Below, in pieces: positions 1 to 6,306 of a stretch of DNA of 8,714 nt. Below the pieces are notes generated by a model. That model did no database searches. It was not told where the DNA came from and saw nothing but the letters and a program-made list of their open reading frames with translations. Position 1 is the stretch's first letter. Each line of letters opens with the position of its first letter. A program made the position numbers and the translations under genes. The stretch covers positions 1 to 8,714 of the forward strand of contig JAMCSN010000205.1 in NCBI GenBank assembly GCA_023381535.1. Direction: 5' to 3'. Source of the DNA: Bacteroidota bacterium. Lineage in GTDB: Bacteria; Bacteroidota; Ignavibacteria; Ignavibacteriales; Melioribacteraceae.

Positions 1-1215
1 CCAAGAACCACTTTGTTCAATTAGTTCAAGCTCAATTCCCCCTGGTATTTTTACAACCACAGCACCTGTAGCTTCGGCAGTTGCTCTTAATGTAATTCGA
101 TCTCCACTACCACCTTTTAGTTTAATCTTAGCAGCGGTTGTACTTTTCATTTTTTCTTCAGAAACAGAAAACTTATGCGGCGTAATAATTACCCCGAGTG
201 CTTTCAGATTATTATTGAATGCGTTTGTTGCCTGGCAATGATTTAATGCTTTAGTATAGTCTTCATCTTGCCTAATATTTAATGCGGATTGATATTCATC
301 CTGGGCTTCCTGAAAATTTCCTACGATTTCATTTATGACCGCAACATTATAATGCGCTACATCATTATATGTGTCCTCTTTTAAGATAGAGGCATAGATT
401 AAATATGCATTATCAAAGTTGCCGGATTCGAAAGCATCAATAGCTTTATCGCTTAGGTCTTCGTATTGGTCAACTTTTATTTTCTTCAACTCAAATTCCC
501 ACAAAACAAAACGCGGCGCTATGTAATTGACGAAATTATTGTAAACAGATGCTTGCAAACATTGCTTAATTAAATCTTCAACGCTAGCTAATTGACCGAG
601 TTCGTCTGCACATTTTTTATCTGCATTTTTATAGGAAGATTCTTTAGTCCCGATAATTTGCCCGTTGTTTACATTGATTATTCTCATCCTTGTTTCAACG
701 GAAACTTTATTCGTTACACAATCTCCCATTGTTTTTATCCACTGATCGTTTCTATACACGCTTACTTCTTCGCGGGTAGTTGTTTGATCGGCAATGGGGC
801 TAACAGTTCCAACTATTATAGCATCTACTCCCAATACTTTTCCCAATGATGCCGCTTGAGTTTCATCTATTACCCCGCTTTTTCCCAGAGACTGTTCACC
901 TAAAACTTGTTCTAGTCGGCTTCTTTCAACAATTGTAAAAATATTTGTTTGAGCTCCATTCTGATAAGTTTTTCCTTCTTTATCTTTTGAAAATAAACCG
1001 CCTTTGATGGTTGTAATTCCCCTACCTTTTTCTAATAACGCCGAGATTAGATAATCGGAGACTACACGACCGTAAGAACCGTTGAAATCCATAACGGCGA
1101 TTTTTTTAATTCCGATTAAAGTCTGCTCGGGTGGTTCTAAAATGAAGCATTTAATTTCTTGAGAATAGATTTTGATTGTAGATAGGAACAGAAGTAGAAG
1201 AAAAATCTTTTTCAT
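1..1215 (-). CDS. Secreted CsgG-like protein with TPR and SH3-like regions (3' end cut by window)
   Basis: The reverse complement reads open from ATG at 1215 to the window edge (405 codons, no stop), so the C-terminus is missing. A GGAGGG Shine-Dalgarno (1225-1220) lies 4 bases before the ATG. Residues 1-19 form a signal peptide (MKK, hydrophobic core, IYS-Q); no lipobox Cys is visible. Residues 34-140 carry the CsgG-family pattern: KKIAVMDFNG, then a VERSRLEQVL segment, an EQSLGKSGVID segment and LGKVLGVDAIIVGTVS. Residues about 250-325 are helical with TPR-like spacing (AIDAFESGNFDNAYLIY, AHYNVAVINEIVGNFQEAQ). Residues about 372-405 (DRITLRATAEATG to LIEQSGSW) resemble the start of a bacterial SH3 domain. 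CsgG relatives sit in or at the outer membrane as export pores or lipoprotein-like assembly factors. No curli genes are nearby, so a curli role is not supported. Periplasmic or envelope location is inferred. Confidence 0.85.
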   Translation of the reverse strand, partial: MKKIFLLLLFLSTIKIYSQEIKCFILEPPEQTLIGIKKIAVMDFNGSYGRVVSDYLISALLEKGRGITTIKGGLFSKDKEGKTYQNGAQTNIFTIVERSRLEQVLGEQSLGKSGVIDETQAASLGKVLGVDAIIVGTVSPIADQTTTREEVSVYRNDQWIKTMGDCVTNKVSVETRMRIINVNNGQIIGTKESSYKNADKKCADELGQLASVEDLIKQCLQASVYNNFVNYIAPRFVLWEFELKKIKVDQYEDLSDKAIDAFESGNFDNAYLIYASILKEDTYNDVAHYNVAVINEIVGNFQEAQDEYQSALNIRQDEDYTKALNHCQATNAFNNNLKALGVIITPHKFSVSEEKMKSTTAAKIKLKGGSGDRITLRATAEATGAVVVKIPGGIELELIEQSGSW

Positions 1216-1260
1216 AACACCCTCCGTTAATTATTGTCTTCTGTTTTTAAAACAAAAAAA

Positions 1261-1348
1261 GGACGCAACTTTCATTACATCCTTCATAGAGGCACTGACA
1301 TGCCCAATCCAAAGACATAAGAAAGCGCGTCCATTTTCTGGACGCAAC
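1261..1348 (-). promoter_or_regulatory. Direct repeat able to swap partners beside a T7 tract (possible attenuator)
   Basis: The 9-mer GGACGCAAC occurs at 1261-1269 and again at 1340-1348. Its complement core GCGTCC (1327-1332) lies between them. On the minus strand the order is GTTGCGTCC (A), GGACGC (B), then GTTGCGTCC (A'), followed directly by seven T (1260-1254). B can pair with A in a tight hairpin with a 7-base loop, or with A' just before the T tract. This is the order expected of an antiterminator/terminator switch. The B-A' loop would be about 60 bases, which is long for an efficient intrinsic terminator, so the regulatory reading is only a hypothesis. Confidence 0.25.
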
Positions 1349-1396
1349 CTCCTTGCTTGTTCTTGGATTGTTGAAAATTGTCAGTTTTCTATGAAG
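1282..1396. other. Long imperfect hairpin (structured leader or small palindromic element)
   Basis: Four nested perfect stems pair across 115 bases: 1282-1290 with 1388-1396 (9 bp, CTTCATAGA), 1294-1300 with 1379-1385 (7 bp, ACTGACA), 1305-1312 with 1363-1370 (8 bp, CAATCCAA) and 1327-1332 with 1340-1345 (6 bp, GCGTCC, 7-base loop). Between them are asymmetric internal loops (3/2, 4/8 and 14/17 bases). Thirty pairs in this order are unlikely by chance. It would fold in RNA of either strand. As it lies upstream of the minus-strand gene, it may be that gene's 5' leader. It could instead be a miniature mobile palindrome or a small RNA; it matches no RNA family I can name. Confidence 0.6.
1284..1334 (-). 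CDS. Possible 16-residue leader peptide inside the hairpin
   Basis: On the minus strand a short frame runs from ATG at 1334 to TGA ending at 1284 and encodes MDALSYVFGLGMSVPL. A perfect AAGGAGG (1354-1348) lies upstream, but with 13 bases to the ATG, longer than usual. The frame lies wholly within the hairpin and its start overlaps the loop of the apical stem. No run of one regulatory amino acid is seen, so there is no obvious attenuation signal in the peptide itself. It may be accidental. Confidence 0.15.
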   Translation of the reverse strand: MDALSYVFGLGMSVPL

Positions 1397-1480
1397 AACA
1401 CAGCAATAGCTGCGTTAATATTTAGTTACAAATCATTTCCGCTAATTCAATTCCCAATGATTGGTTTTCAATTCTGTATA

Positions 1481-1509
1481 AATCTAACTAACAGAGACTA
1501 CTATGTCAA
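1481..1509 (-). promoter_or_regulatory. Candidate promoter for the CsgG-like gene
   Basis: On the minus strand a perfect TTGACA (1509-1504) is followed after 17 bases by TAGATT (1486-1481), which keeps T1, A2, A4 and T6 of the -10 consensus. Transcription would start near 1474 and give a leader of about 260 bases carrying the long hairpin. Caution: Bacteroidota main sigma factors often prefer TTTG/TAnnTTTG boxes, so an E. coli-like match is weak evidence here. Confidence 0.3.
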
Positions 1510-1546
1510 CTTATTATTTGCAGATGTGACTAAAAGCAGAATGTAA

Positions 1547-1642
1547 ACAGCGACTTATCATCAAAACAAAAAATCGCTGGGAAGCACATCATCCGCTGAA
1601 GTTAAAAAGCAAATCAAATTCTGGGCTAAAAAATTAAAGTAA
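1547..1642 (+). pseudogene. Possible C-terminal remnant of an unidentified gene
   Basis: A stretch of 31 sense codons between in-frame stops (TAA 1544-1546 and TAA 1640-1642) reads TATYHQNKKSLGS, then TSSAEVKKQIKFWAKKLK, a lysine-rich, protein-like end with codon use similar to the neighbours. It has no ATG start. The same frame before the upstream stop also gives protein-like text (NRDYYVNLLFADVTKSRM). It may be a decayed gene tail, but the family is not recognised and chance is possible. Confidence 0.2.
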
Positions 1643-1760
1643 AATAACATCCCAACCCGAAACTTTCTTGTGATTCAAAGTTAAAACCTATTAGAAATCC
1701 TAAACTTTTACATAGTCTTAAGCGTCTAAATTATGCTTTAACTAATGTTAAATTTTATCT

Positions 1761-1766
1761 AAGAGG
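1761..1766 (+). promoter_or_regulatory. Ribosome binding site setting the peptidase start
   Basis: AAGAGG is followed by six bases and ATG at 1773. The longer frame would begin at TTG 1767, which abuts this site with no spacer, so ATG 1773 is the likely start and the encoded protein begins MKHKRLFF. Confidence 0.6.
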
Positions 1767-1772
1767 TTGATA

Positions 1773-3821
1773 ATGAAACACAAGAGACTTTTCTTCTATT
1801 TAGTTCCAGTAACTTTTTTTGCCCTTTTTGTTTTAACGGGATTTTCCGGCGGCGATAAGTCGAAAAACAATGGTTTCGACTTAAATAATTTAGACCGTTC
1901 CGTTAGTCCCGCAAAAGATTTTTATCAGTTTGCAGTTGGCGGATGGAGAGCGAACAATCCAATCCCAGAAGATCAAGTTCGATGGGGAACGTTCGAAGTA
2001 CTTCAAGAGCAAAACAATGAAATTCTAAAAAGCATTCTTGAAAAAGCCGCCGCTAACAAAAATTGGCCAAAAGGTTCTGCCGATCAAAAAATAGGGGACT
2101 TCTTCGCAACAGGTATGGATTCGGCTCGAATTGAAAAAGACGGATACAAACCGATCATACCGGATTTGAAAAAGATCGACGCAATTCAAAATAGAAACGA
2201 ATTGGTAAAATTGATTGCCGAAGATCATCTTACGGGAATTCCAGCACTGTTTAGATTTTACGTTTCGGTTGATGCAAAAAAAAGCAGCATGATGGCGCCG
2301 TATCTATCACAAGGCGGACTCGGATTGCCGGATGTTGAATACTATACAAAAAACGATTCGCGCTCAAAGGAAATTCGCGATAAATATATTCAGCATGTTG
2401 CAAACATGTTCAAGCTTATTAATGTTGATGCAGCGACCGCAGAGAAAGATGCTCAGACCGTCATGAACATCGAAACTCAATTAGCCAAAGTTTCCAACAC
2501 CCGTCTTGAAAACCGCGACCCAATCAAAACGTACAACAAAATGACCGTCGACAATTTGAAAGATATTTCAAACGGATTCGACTGGAGTTCTTACTTCGAT
2601 AACCTCGGTGTTGGAAATCTTGAAGTCGTAATTGTCGGTCAGCCGAAATTTTTCACGGGACTTTCGCAAATCCTTAATTCAAATTCTCTCGATGATTGGA
2701 AGATTTATTTGAAATGGCATTTGATAAATGATGCGGCAAGCGCTCTGAGTTCTCCGTTCGTAAATGAAGAATTCGATTTTAGCGGAAAGTTTATGAACGG
2801 CGCAAAAGCAATGCAGCCAAGGTGGAAAAGAATCCTACGTGCCGTAAACGGTACGATGGGCGAACTGGTGGGACAAGTTTACGTTAAAGAAGTTTTTCCG
2901 CCCGAAGCAAAAGAGAGAGCAGAAAAAATCGTTAAAACACTGCTCGCATCTATGGGTGAAAGCATAAAAAATAATCAATGGATGAGCGACGCAACAAAAG
3001 AACAAGCGCTTCATAAATTGAGCACCTTCGGCGTTAAGATCGGTTATCCCGATAAGTGGAAAGATTACAGCGAACTCGAAATCGCACGCGACGGTTATTA
3101 CAAAAATTTGGAACGTGCAAGCATTTGGGCAAGAAAAGATAATCTTGCCAAGATTGGTAAACCGGTTGATAAAACGGAATGGGGAATGAGTCCGCAAACG
3201 GTAAATGCATATTACAATCCGACCAGAAATGAAATTGTTTTCCCGGCAGCAATTCTTCAGCCGCCCTTCTTTAATCAGAATGCTGATGACGCAGTAAACT
3301 ATGGGGCGATGGGCGTTGTTATCGGTCACGAAATTTCTCATGGCTTCGATGATCAAGGAAGAAAATATGACGCTGATGGAAATATTAAAGATTGGTGGAC
3401 GAAAGATGATAATGAAAAATTTCAAGCGCGTGCGAAAAAACTTATTGATGAATTCAACGGCTTCGCTGCAATTGATTCTTTCAGAGTAAACGGCGCGTTG
3501 ACGCTCGGTGAAAATATCGGCGATCTTGGCGGATTGAATGTTTCGTTCAACGCTTTCAAGAATACCGACGAATATAAAAAAGGCGAATCGATTGACGGAT
3601 TTACTCCAGCACAAAGATTTTTCCTCGGATACGCTCAAGTCTGGGCAGAAAATATTCGTCAAGAAGCTTTGAAGCTTAGATTAAAAATCGATGTCCATTC
3701 TCCGGCTAGATTTAGAGTGCTGGGACCGTTAATGAATCTTCCGGAATTTTTCCAAGCGTTCGATGTTAAGCCTGGCGATCCGATGAGAAATTCCGACGAT
3801 AAACTTGTGAAAATCTGGTAG
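1773..3821 (+). CDS. M13 (neprilysin-type) zinc metallopeptidase
   Basis: This is a 682-residue protein of full length for the family. M13 enzymes are extracytoplasmic endopeptidases that cut peptides on the amino side of hydrophobic residues. A signal peptide covers residues 1 to about 24. The N-terminal M13 domain begins with LDRSVSPAKDFYQFAVGGW. Catalytic features match neprilysin: zinc site HEISH (H519, E520, H523), third zinc ligand E580 and D584 in GENIGDLGG, substrate-binding N478-A479 in NAYYNP, H642 and R648 in the HSPARFRVLG segment, and a C-terminal IW in place of the usual xVW. The sequence is intact, and the translation contains no cysteine at all. The signal peptide holds L-T-G-F where a lipoprotein would have L-T-G-C. 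That suggests a soluble periplasmic or secreted enzyme derived from a lipoprotein, unless the base change is an error. It is probably monocistronic, since a repeat-rich gap of about 250 bases follows. Its natural substrate is unknown. Confidence 0.96.
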   Translation: MKHKRLFFYLVPVTFFALFVLTGFSGGDKSKNNGFDLNNLDRSVSPAKDFYQFAVGGWRANNPIPEDQVRWGTFEVLQEQNNEILKSILEKAAANKNWPKGSADQKIGDFFATGMDSARIEKDGYKPIIPDLKKIDAIQNRNELVKLIAEDHLTGIPALFRFYVSVDAKKSSMMAPYLSQGGLGLPDVEYYTKNDSRSKEIRDKYIQHVANMFKLINVDAATAEKDAQTVMNIETQLAKVSNTRLENRDPIKTYNKMTVDNLKDISNGFDWSSYFDNLGVGNLEVVIVGQPKFFTGLSQILNSNSLDDWKIYLKWHLINDAASALSSPFVNEEFDFSGKFMNGAKAMQPRWKRILRAVNGTMGELVGQVYVKEVFPPEAKERAEKIVKTLLASMGESIKNNQWMSDATKEQALHKLSTFGVKIGYPDKWKDYSELEIARDGYYKNLERASIWARKDNLAKIGKPVDKTEWGMSPQTVNAYYNPTRNEIVFPAAILQPPFFNQNADDAVNYGAMGVVIGHEISHGFDDQGRKYDADGNIKDWWTKDDNEKFQARAKKLIDEFNGFAAIDSFRVNGALTLGENIGDLGGLNVSFNAFKNTDEYKKGESIDGFTPAQRFFLGYAQVWAENIRQEALKLRLKIDVHSPARFRVLGPLMNLPEFFQAFDVKPGDPMRNSDDKLVKIW

Positions 3822-3845
3822 TACAAAGAGTAAGATTAAGATCAA

Positions 3846-3920
3846 GAGCAAGATTAAGAGCATGAGCAAGAAATTATCTTCAACTTATTCGTGCTTCTAT
3901 TCTTGCTCATGATCTTGCTC
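3846..3920. repeat. Long inverted repeat made of AGAGCAAGAT-like units
   Basis: CATGAGCAAGAA (3861-3872) pairs perfectly with 3900-3911, and GAGCAAGAT (3846-3854) pairs with 3912-3920. This gives 21 bp interrupted only by a 6-base bulge (3855-3860), with a 27-base loop. The left arm continues a degenerate short tandem pattern (AAGATTAAG, AAGATCAAG, GAGCAAGATTAAGAGC) starting near 3826. It follows the peptidase stop by 24 bases. No T tract follows on either strand, so a rho-independent terminator is not indicated. It could stabilise the 3' end of the mRNA or be a dispersed intergenic repeat. Confidence 0.7.
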
Positions 3921-3980
3921 GCCTTGCCCGACCCGCCACGACCCAAGGTTGAATCAAGGCAGCGCAAGTCGAGGCAGGCT
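3921..3980. repeat. GC-rich intergenic patch with short inverted and direct repeats
   Basis: These 60 bases contain 39 G or C by my count, against clearly AT-rich sequence on both sides. GCCTTG (3921-3926) is complementary to CAAGGC (3955-3960), and CCTTG can also pair with CAAGG at 3944-3948. GGCAG occurs twice (3958-3962 and 3973-3977). The composition and internal repeats suggest an inserted dispersed repeat rather than unique spacer. No reading frame of note was found. Confidence 0.4.
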
Positions 3981-4007
3981 CTCGTAATCTTTTCTTAAAC
4001 ATAAATT

Positions 4008-4026
4008 AATCTGTCTTTTTCAGATT
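4008..4026. other. Small hairpin upstream of the exporter operon
   Basis: AATCTG (4008-4013) pairs with CAGATT (4021-4026) around a pyrimidine loop that includes five T. It lies about 50 bases before the ATPase start, in the region that should hold the operon promoter. TATATT at 4034-4039 is -10-like but has no good -35 partner. The function is unknown and it may be chance. Confidence 0.2.
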
Positions 4027-4074
4027 CCTTATTTATATTCACCCATCAATTTTCATCACACACAAGGGGATTAA

Positions 4075-5004
4075 ATGTACGCACTCGAAGTAAAAGATCT
4101 AACCAAACGATTCAACAGTCTGGTTGCGGTGGACCATGCGTCGTTCGAGGTTCCGGAGGGCTCGATTTTCGGACTCATCGGACGCAACGGCGCCGGCAAG
4201 ACTACTACAATAAGAATGATGATGAACATTTATCTTCCCGATGAAGGAGACGTTGTTTTGCGCGGCGTTAAAATCGGTCAGGAGTTCAAAAATCAAGTAG
4301 GATACTTGCCTGAAGAACGCGGACTGTACAAGAAAATGAAAGTACTGGAAACGCTTCTTTATTTTGCCGAACTGAAAGGGAAATCGGGTAAAGAGGTTCA
4401 GAAGAATGCCGAGAAGTACTTAAAAAGATTTGATCTGTTCGACCGAAGATTATCAAAGGTTGAAGACTTATCCAAAGGCAACCAGCAGAAGATGCAGTTT
4501 ATTTCTACTATTCTTCACGATCCGGAATTTATAATTCTTGATGAACCGTTTTCCGGACTGGATCCTGTTAACACAAATTTATTGAAAGACATAATTCTTG
4601 AGATGAAGCAAAAAGGCAAGATAATTATTTTCTCCACTCACCTTATGGATTTTGCCGAAAAGATGTGCGATCATATTGTTATGATAGATCACGGAAAAAT
4701 TATTTTGAAAGGTTCTCTAGCAGAAATTAAATCGAAGTACGGTCAGCGCAATGTAAGTTTAACCCACGACGGCGACATTTCATTCTTGAAAAACAATCCC
4801 ATTGTTGAAAAGATAGAAGACTTTGGAAACTCTACCGGAATAAAGGTTAGAGAGGCGAGCCAAACGCAGCAATTGTTAAAACTGCTTGTTGACCGCGGTG
4901 TGCCGATCAAAAAATTTGATGCCAATGAAATTTCTCTTCATGAAATATTTATTGAACTCGCCGGTCGTGAAGATGGAAACGGCAAGGAGGTGCGCAATGT
5001 TTAA
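4075..5004 (+). CDS. ABC transporter ATP-binding protein, NatA/DUF4162 type
   Basis: This is a 309-residue nucleotide-binding subunit that would power the adjacent permease. Start ATG 4075 has AAGGGG (4064-4069) five bases upstream. Walker A is GRNGAGKT (36-43), the signature is LSKGNQQK (132-139), Walker B is IILDEPF (153-159, D156 and E157), the D-loop is SGLD (160-163), and the switch histidine is H188 in STH. The Q-loop region reads VGYLPEERGLY with Glu80 where many ABC proteins have Gln; as I recall, this wording is typical of the NatA/EcsA-like exporters. Residues about 220-305 form the extra C-terminal domain seen in this subfamily (DUF4162-like). Known relatives drive Na+ efflux, drug or peptide export. 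The substrate here cannot be read from sequence. Translation is coupled to the permease through an 8-base overlap. Confidence 0.95.
   Translation: MYALEVKDLTKRFNSLVAVDHASFEVPEGSIFGLIGRNGAGKTTTIRMMMNIYLPDEGDVVLRGVKIGQEFKNQVGYLPEERGLYKKMKVLETLLYFAELKGKSGKEVQKNAEKYLKRFDLFDRRLSKVEDLSKGNQQKMQFISTILHDPEFIILDEPFSGLDPVNTNLLKDIILEMKQKGKIIIFSTHLMDFAEKMCDHIVMIDHGKIILKGSLAEIKSKYGQRNVSLTHDGDISFLKNNPIVEKIEDFGNSTGIKVREASQTQQLLKLLVDRGVPIKKFDANEISLHEIFIELAGREDGNGKEVRNV
4984..4990 (+). promoter_or_regulatory. Strong ribosome binding site setting the permease start
   Basis: A perfect AAGGAGG lies six bases before ATG 4997, inside the end of the ATPase gene. It favours this start over the upstream in-frame ATG at 4886, which would overlap the ATPase by about 119 bases and add 37 residues before the conserved N-terminus. 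Confidence 0.8.
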
Positions 5005-6259
5005 TGCAAGAGTCTTGGCAATTGTTAAAAGAGAATTAAGAGAGAAGCTGATTTCAAAGTCGTTCATACTTATGACTATTCTCTTTCCGCTTTTGCTTTT
5101 CGGCATGGCGGGAATTCAAGCGTTAATATTTACTGATAAAAGTAACGATAAGGTTGATATTGTTTCGGATACGGAAACCCTAACAAATTCATTTCAGAAT
5201 GAACTTATGAAATCGGATTTGATGAAGGATGGTAAGACATCGTTTGCATTCTTTACAATGGATCGCTCGGCGCTTAAATCATTTCTTGACGGTAAAAAGA
5301 AAGATCTTCTTGGTAACAAACTTACCGGAGTGGTTTATATTCCTTCTTCGGCGCTCAAGGATAAAAAGATAGAATACTACTCGCAAACCCCAAGCAACAT
5401 TAGTTTGAGCAGAAAGCTTGAAGGACCGCTCAACAAAGTTCTTATCGATATTTATTTCGGAAATAAATCTTTAACGCCGGAAGAATTGGATTTTGCAAGG
5501 AAGGGAATTGATGTTACCGGATTTAAAGTCTCCAAAGAAGAGAATATTAAGGAAGAAGGATACGGCTCGCTGATACTTTCCTACGTATTCACTTTTTTGC
5601 TTTACATTAGTCTTTTATTAACGGGTCAGTTGATGCTGCAATCCGTCATCGAGGAAAAGAGCAGCAAAATTGTTGAAGTGATTTTGTCTTCTGTAAGTCC
5701 ACGCGAATTGATGACTGGAAAAATTATTGGTTCGGCGCTTACAGCGTTAATTCAAATGTCGATCTGGCTGGCGGCAATCATTACAGTAACGTCTTCTGCA
5801 ATTTACGCTTTACCTCCGGAGGTAATGGTGAGCATCACAACCACACAGGTTGTTTTCTTAATGGTCAATTTTGCAGTTGGACTTGTGCTGTTCTTAAGTT
5901 TGTTTGGAATGATGGGTGCGATTTTCGACAACCCGCAAGATGCACAATCCGGAATGTGGCCAGTAATGATTCTAATTATTGCTCCGTTCTTAATTGCAAT
6001 GTCGATGATGCAAAACCCGAATAGTCCAATTGCTAACGCTTTTGCTCTTGTACCTTTTACGTCTGTAATGGTTATGCCGGTTAAGATGACGCTTGTTGAA
6101 GTTCCGGTTTGGCAATTGTTTGCTTGCGTGGTGCTGAATATTGCCGCAATATTTTTGGTTTTTCCTATCGCGGGAAAAATTTACCGCGTTGGAATTTTGC
6201 GCACCGGCAAAAAACCAAAGTGGTCGGAAGTTGTTAAGTGGTTGAAGTATAAGTATTAA
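4997..6259 (+). CDS. ABC-2 type permease, NatB-like
   Basis: This is a 420-residue inner-membrane subunit that partners the ATPase just upstream; the genes overlap by 8 bases (ATG 4997, ATPase stop 5002-5004). The topology is that of the NatB/YhaP group (ABC2_membrane_3): a basic cytoplasmic N-terminus, a first membrane segment about 22-45, a large extracytoplasmic domain about 46-188, then membrane segments near 190-214, 243-272, 284-309, 320-338, 345-362 and 372-393, and a basic C-terminal tail ending KYKY. The cytoplasmic coupling segment EEKSSKIVEVILSSVSPREL (219-238) is the family hallmark and probably contacts the ATPase. Length and order are normal and no frameshift is seen. Na+ export is the best-known role of the group, but the substrate is not determined by anything visible here. 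Confidence 0.93.
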   Translation: MFNARVLAIVKRELREKLISKSFILMTILFPLLLFGMAGIQALIFTDKSNDKVDIVSDTETLTNSFQNELMKSDLMKDGKTSFAFFTMDRSALKSFLDGKKKDLLGNKLTGVVYIPSSALKDKKIEYYSQTPSNISLSRKLEGPLNKVLIDIYFGNKSLTPEELDFARKGIDVTGFKVSKEENIKEEGYGSLILSYVFTFLLYISLLLTGQLMLQSVIEEKSSKIVEVILSSVSPRELMTGKIIGSALTALIQMSIWLAAIITVTSSAIYALPPEVMVSITTTQVVFLMVNFAVGLVLFLSLFGMMGAIFDNPQDAQSGMWPVMILIIAPFLIAMSMMQNPNSPIANAFALVPFTSVMVMPVKMTLVEVPVWQLFACVVLNIAAIFLVFPIAGKIYRVGILRTGKKPKWSEVVKWLKYKY

Positions 6260-6267
6260 TTTTTTTT

Positions 6268-6295
6268 GTAGAGACGCGCCGCCGCGCGTCTCTAT
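6268..6295. repeat. Palindromic element just after the permease stop
   Basis: TAGAGACGCG (6269-6278) pairs perfectly with CGCGTCTCTA (6285-6294). A C-G pair (6279-6284) lies inside, with tetraloop CGCC, and a G-T wobble (6268-6295) lies outside, giving a 12-pair stem. A run of eight T (6260-6267) sits before the stem on the plus strand, so neither strand has the T tract after the stem that an intrinsic terminator needs. It begins 8 bases after the permease stop. Its left edge, TTTGTAGAG, matches that of the palindrome at 7631-7658, so I read it as one copy of a dispersed repeat family. Confidence 0.75.
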
Positions 6296-6306
6296 GCTTA
6301 ATTAAA

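Larger units (their letters stand above)
1216..1772. other. Divergent intergenic region, about 550 bases
   Basis: This lies between the divergent CsgG-like gene (minus) and the M13 peptidase (plus). I find no complete convincing gene in it. It holds a long imperfect hairpin, a 9-base direct repeat, a T7 tract on the minus strand, a candidate minus-strand promoter and a short open remnant with protein-like codon use (each listed separately). From 1643 to 1760 it is AT-rich and should hold the peptidase promoter. The best pair I can see is TTTACA (1707-1712) with TATGCT (1732-1737), but the 19-base spacer is long and I do not count it as a called promoter. Confidence 0.7.

Noticed and set aside
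592..849. 85-codon plus-strand frame
   Set aside because: It lies wholly antisense to the CsgG-like gene; its protein is Cys/Phe/Ser-rich, as expected of a shadow frame.
1..1215. Curli secretion locus
   Set aside because: Only a CsgG-like domain is seen. There is no curlin repeat protein and no CsgE/CsgF-like gene in the window, so a curli system is not claimed.
1261..1348. 9-base direct repeat as a target-site duplication
   Set aside because: The repeats do not bracket the inverted repeat: one copy lies inside the hairpin's right arm, so they cannot flank one inserted element.
1282..1396. 6S RNA
   Set aside because: A long hairpin with an internal bubble fits loosely, but 115 bases is short for 6S RNA and I see no conserved 6S features.
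1172..1546. Open frame of 124 codons on the plus strand
   Set aside because: It starts inside the minus-strand CsgG-like gene, runs across the long hairpin, has no ribosome site and reads as no known protein. Only its last part, in frame with the possible remnant, is of interest.
1490..1642. GIY-YIG nuclease remnant (from the YYVNLLF text)
   Set aside because: Only a short YYV-like start matches. The downstream GIY and YIG-like motifs and catalytic Arg/Glu are absent, so the resemblance is too thin.
2835..3662. 275-codon minus-strand frame opposite the M13 peptidase
   Set aside because: It is long, but it is antisense to the most conserved part of the peptidase, including the zinc site, and its translation is Cys/Phe/Ile-rich without domain signs.
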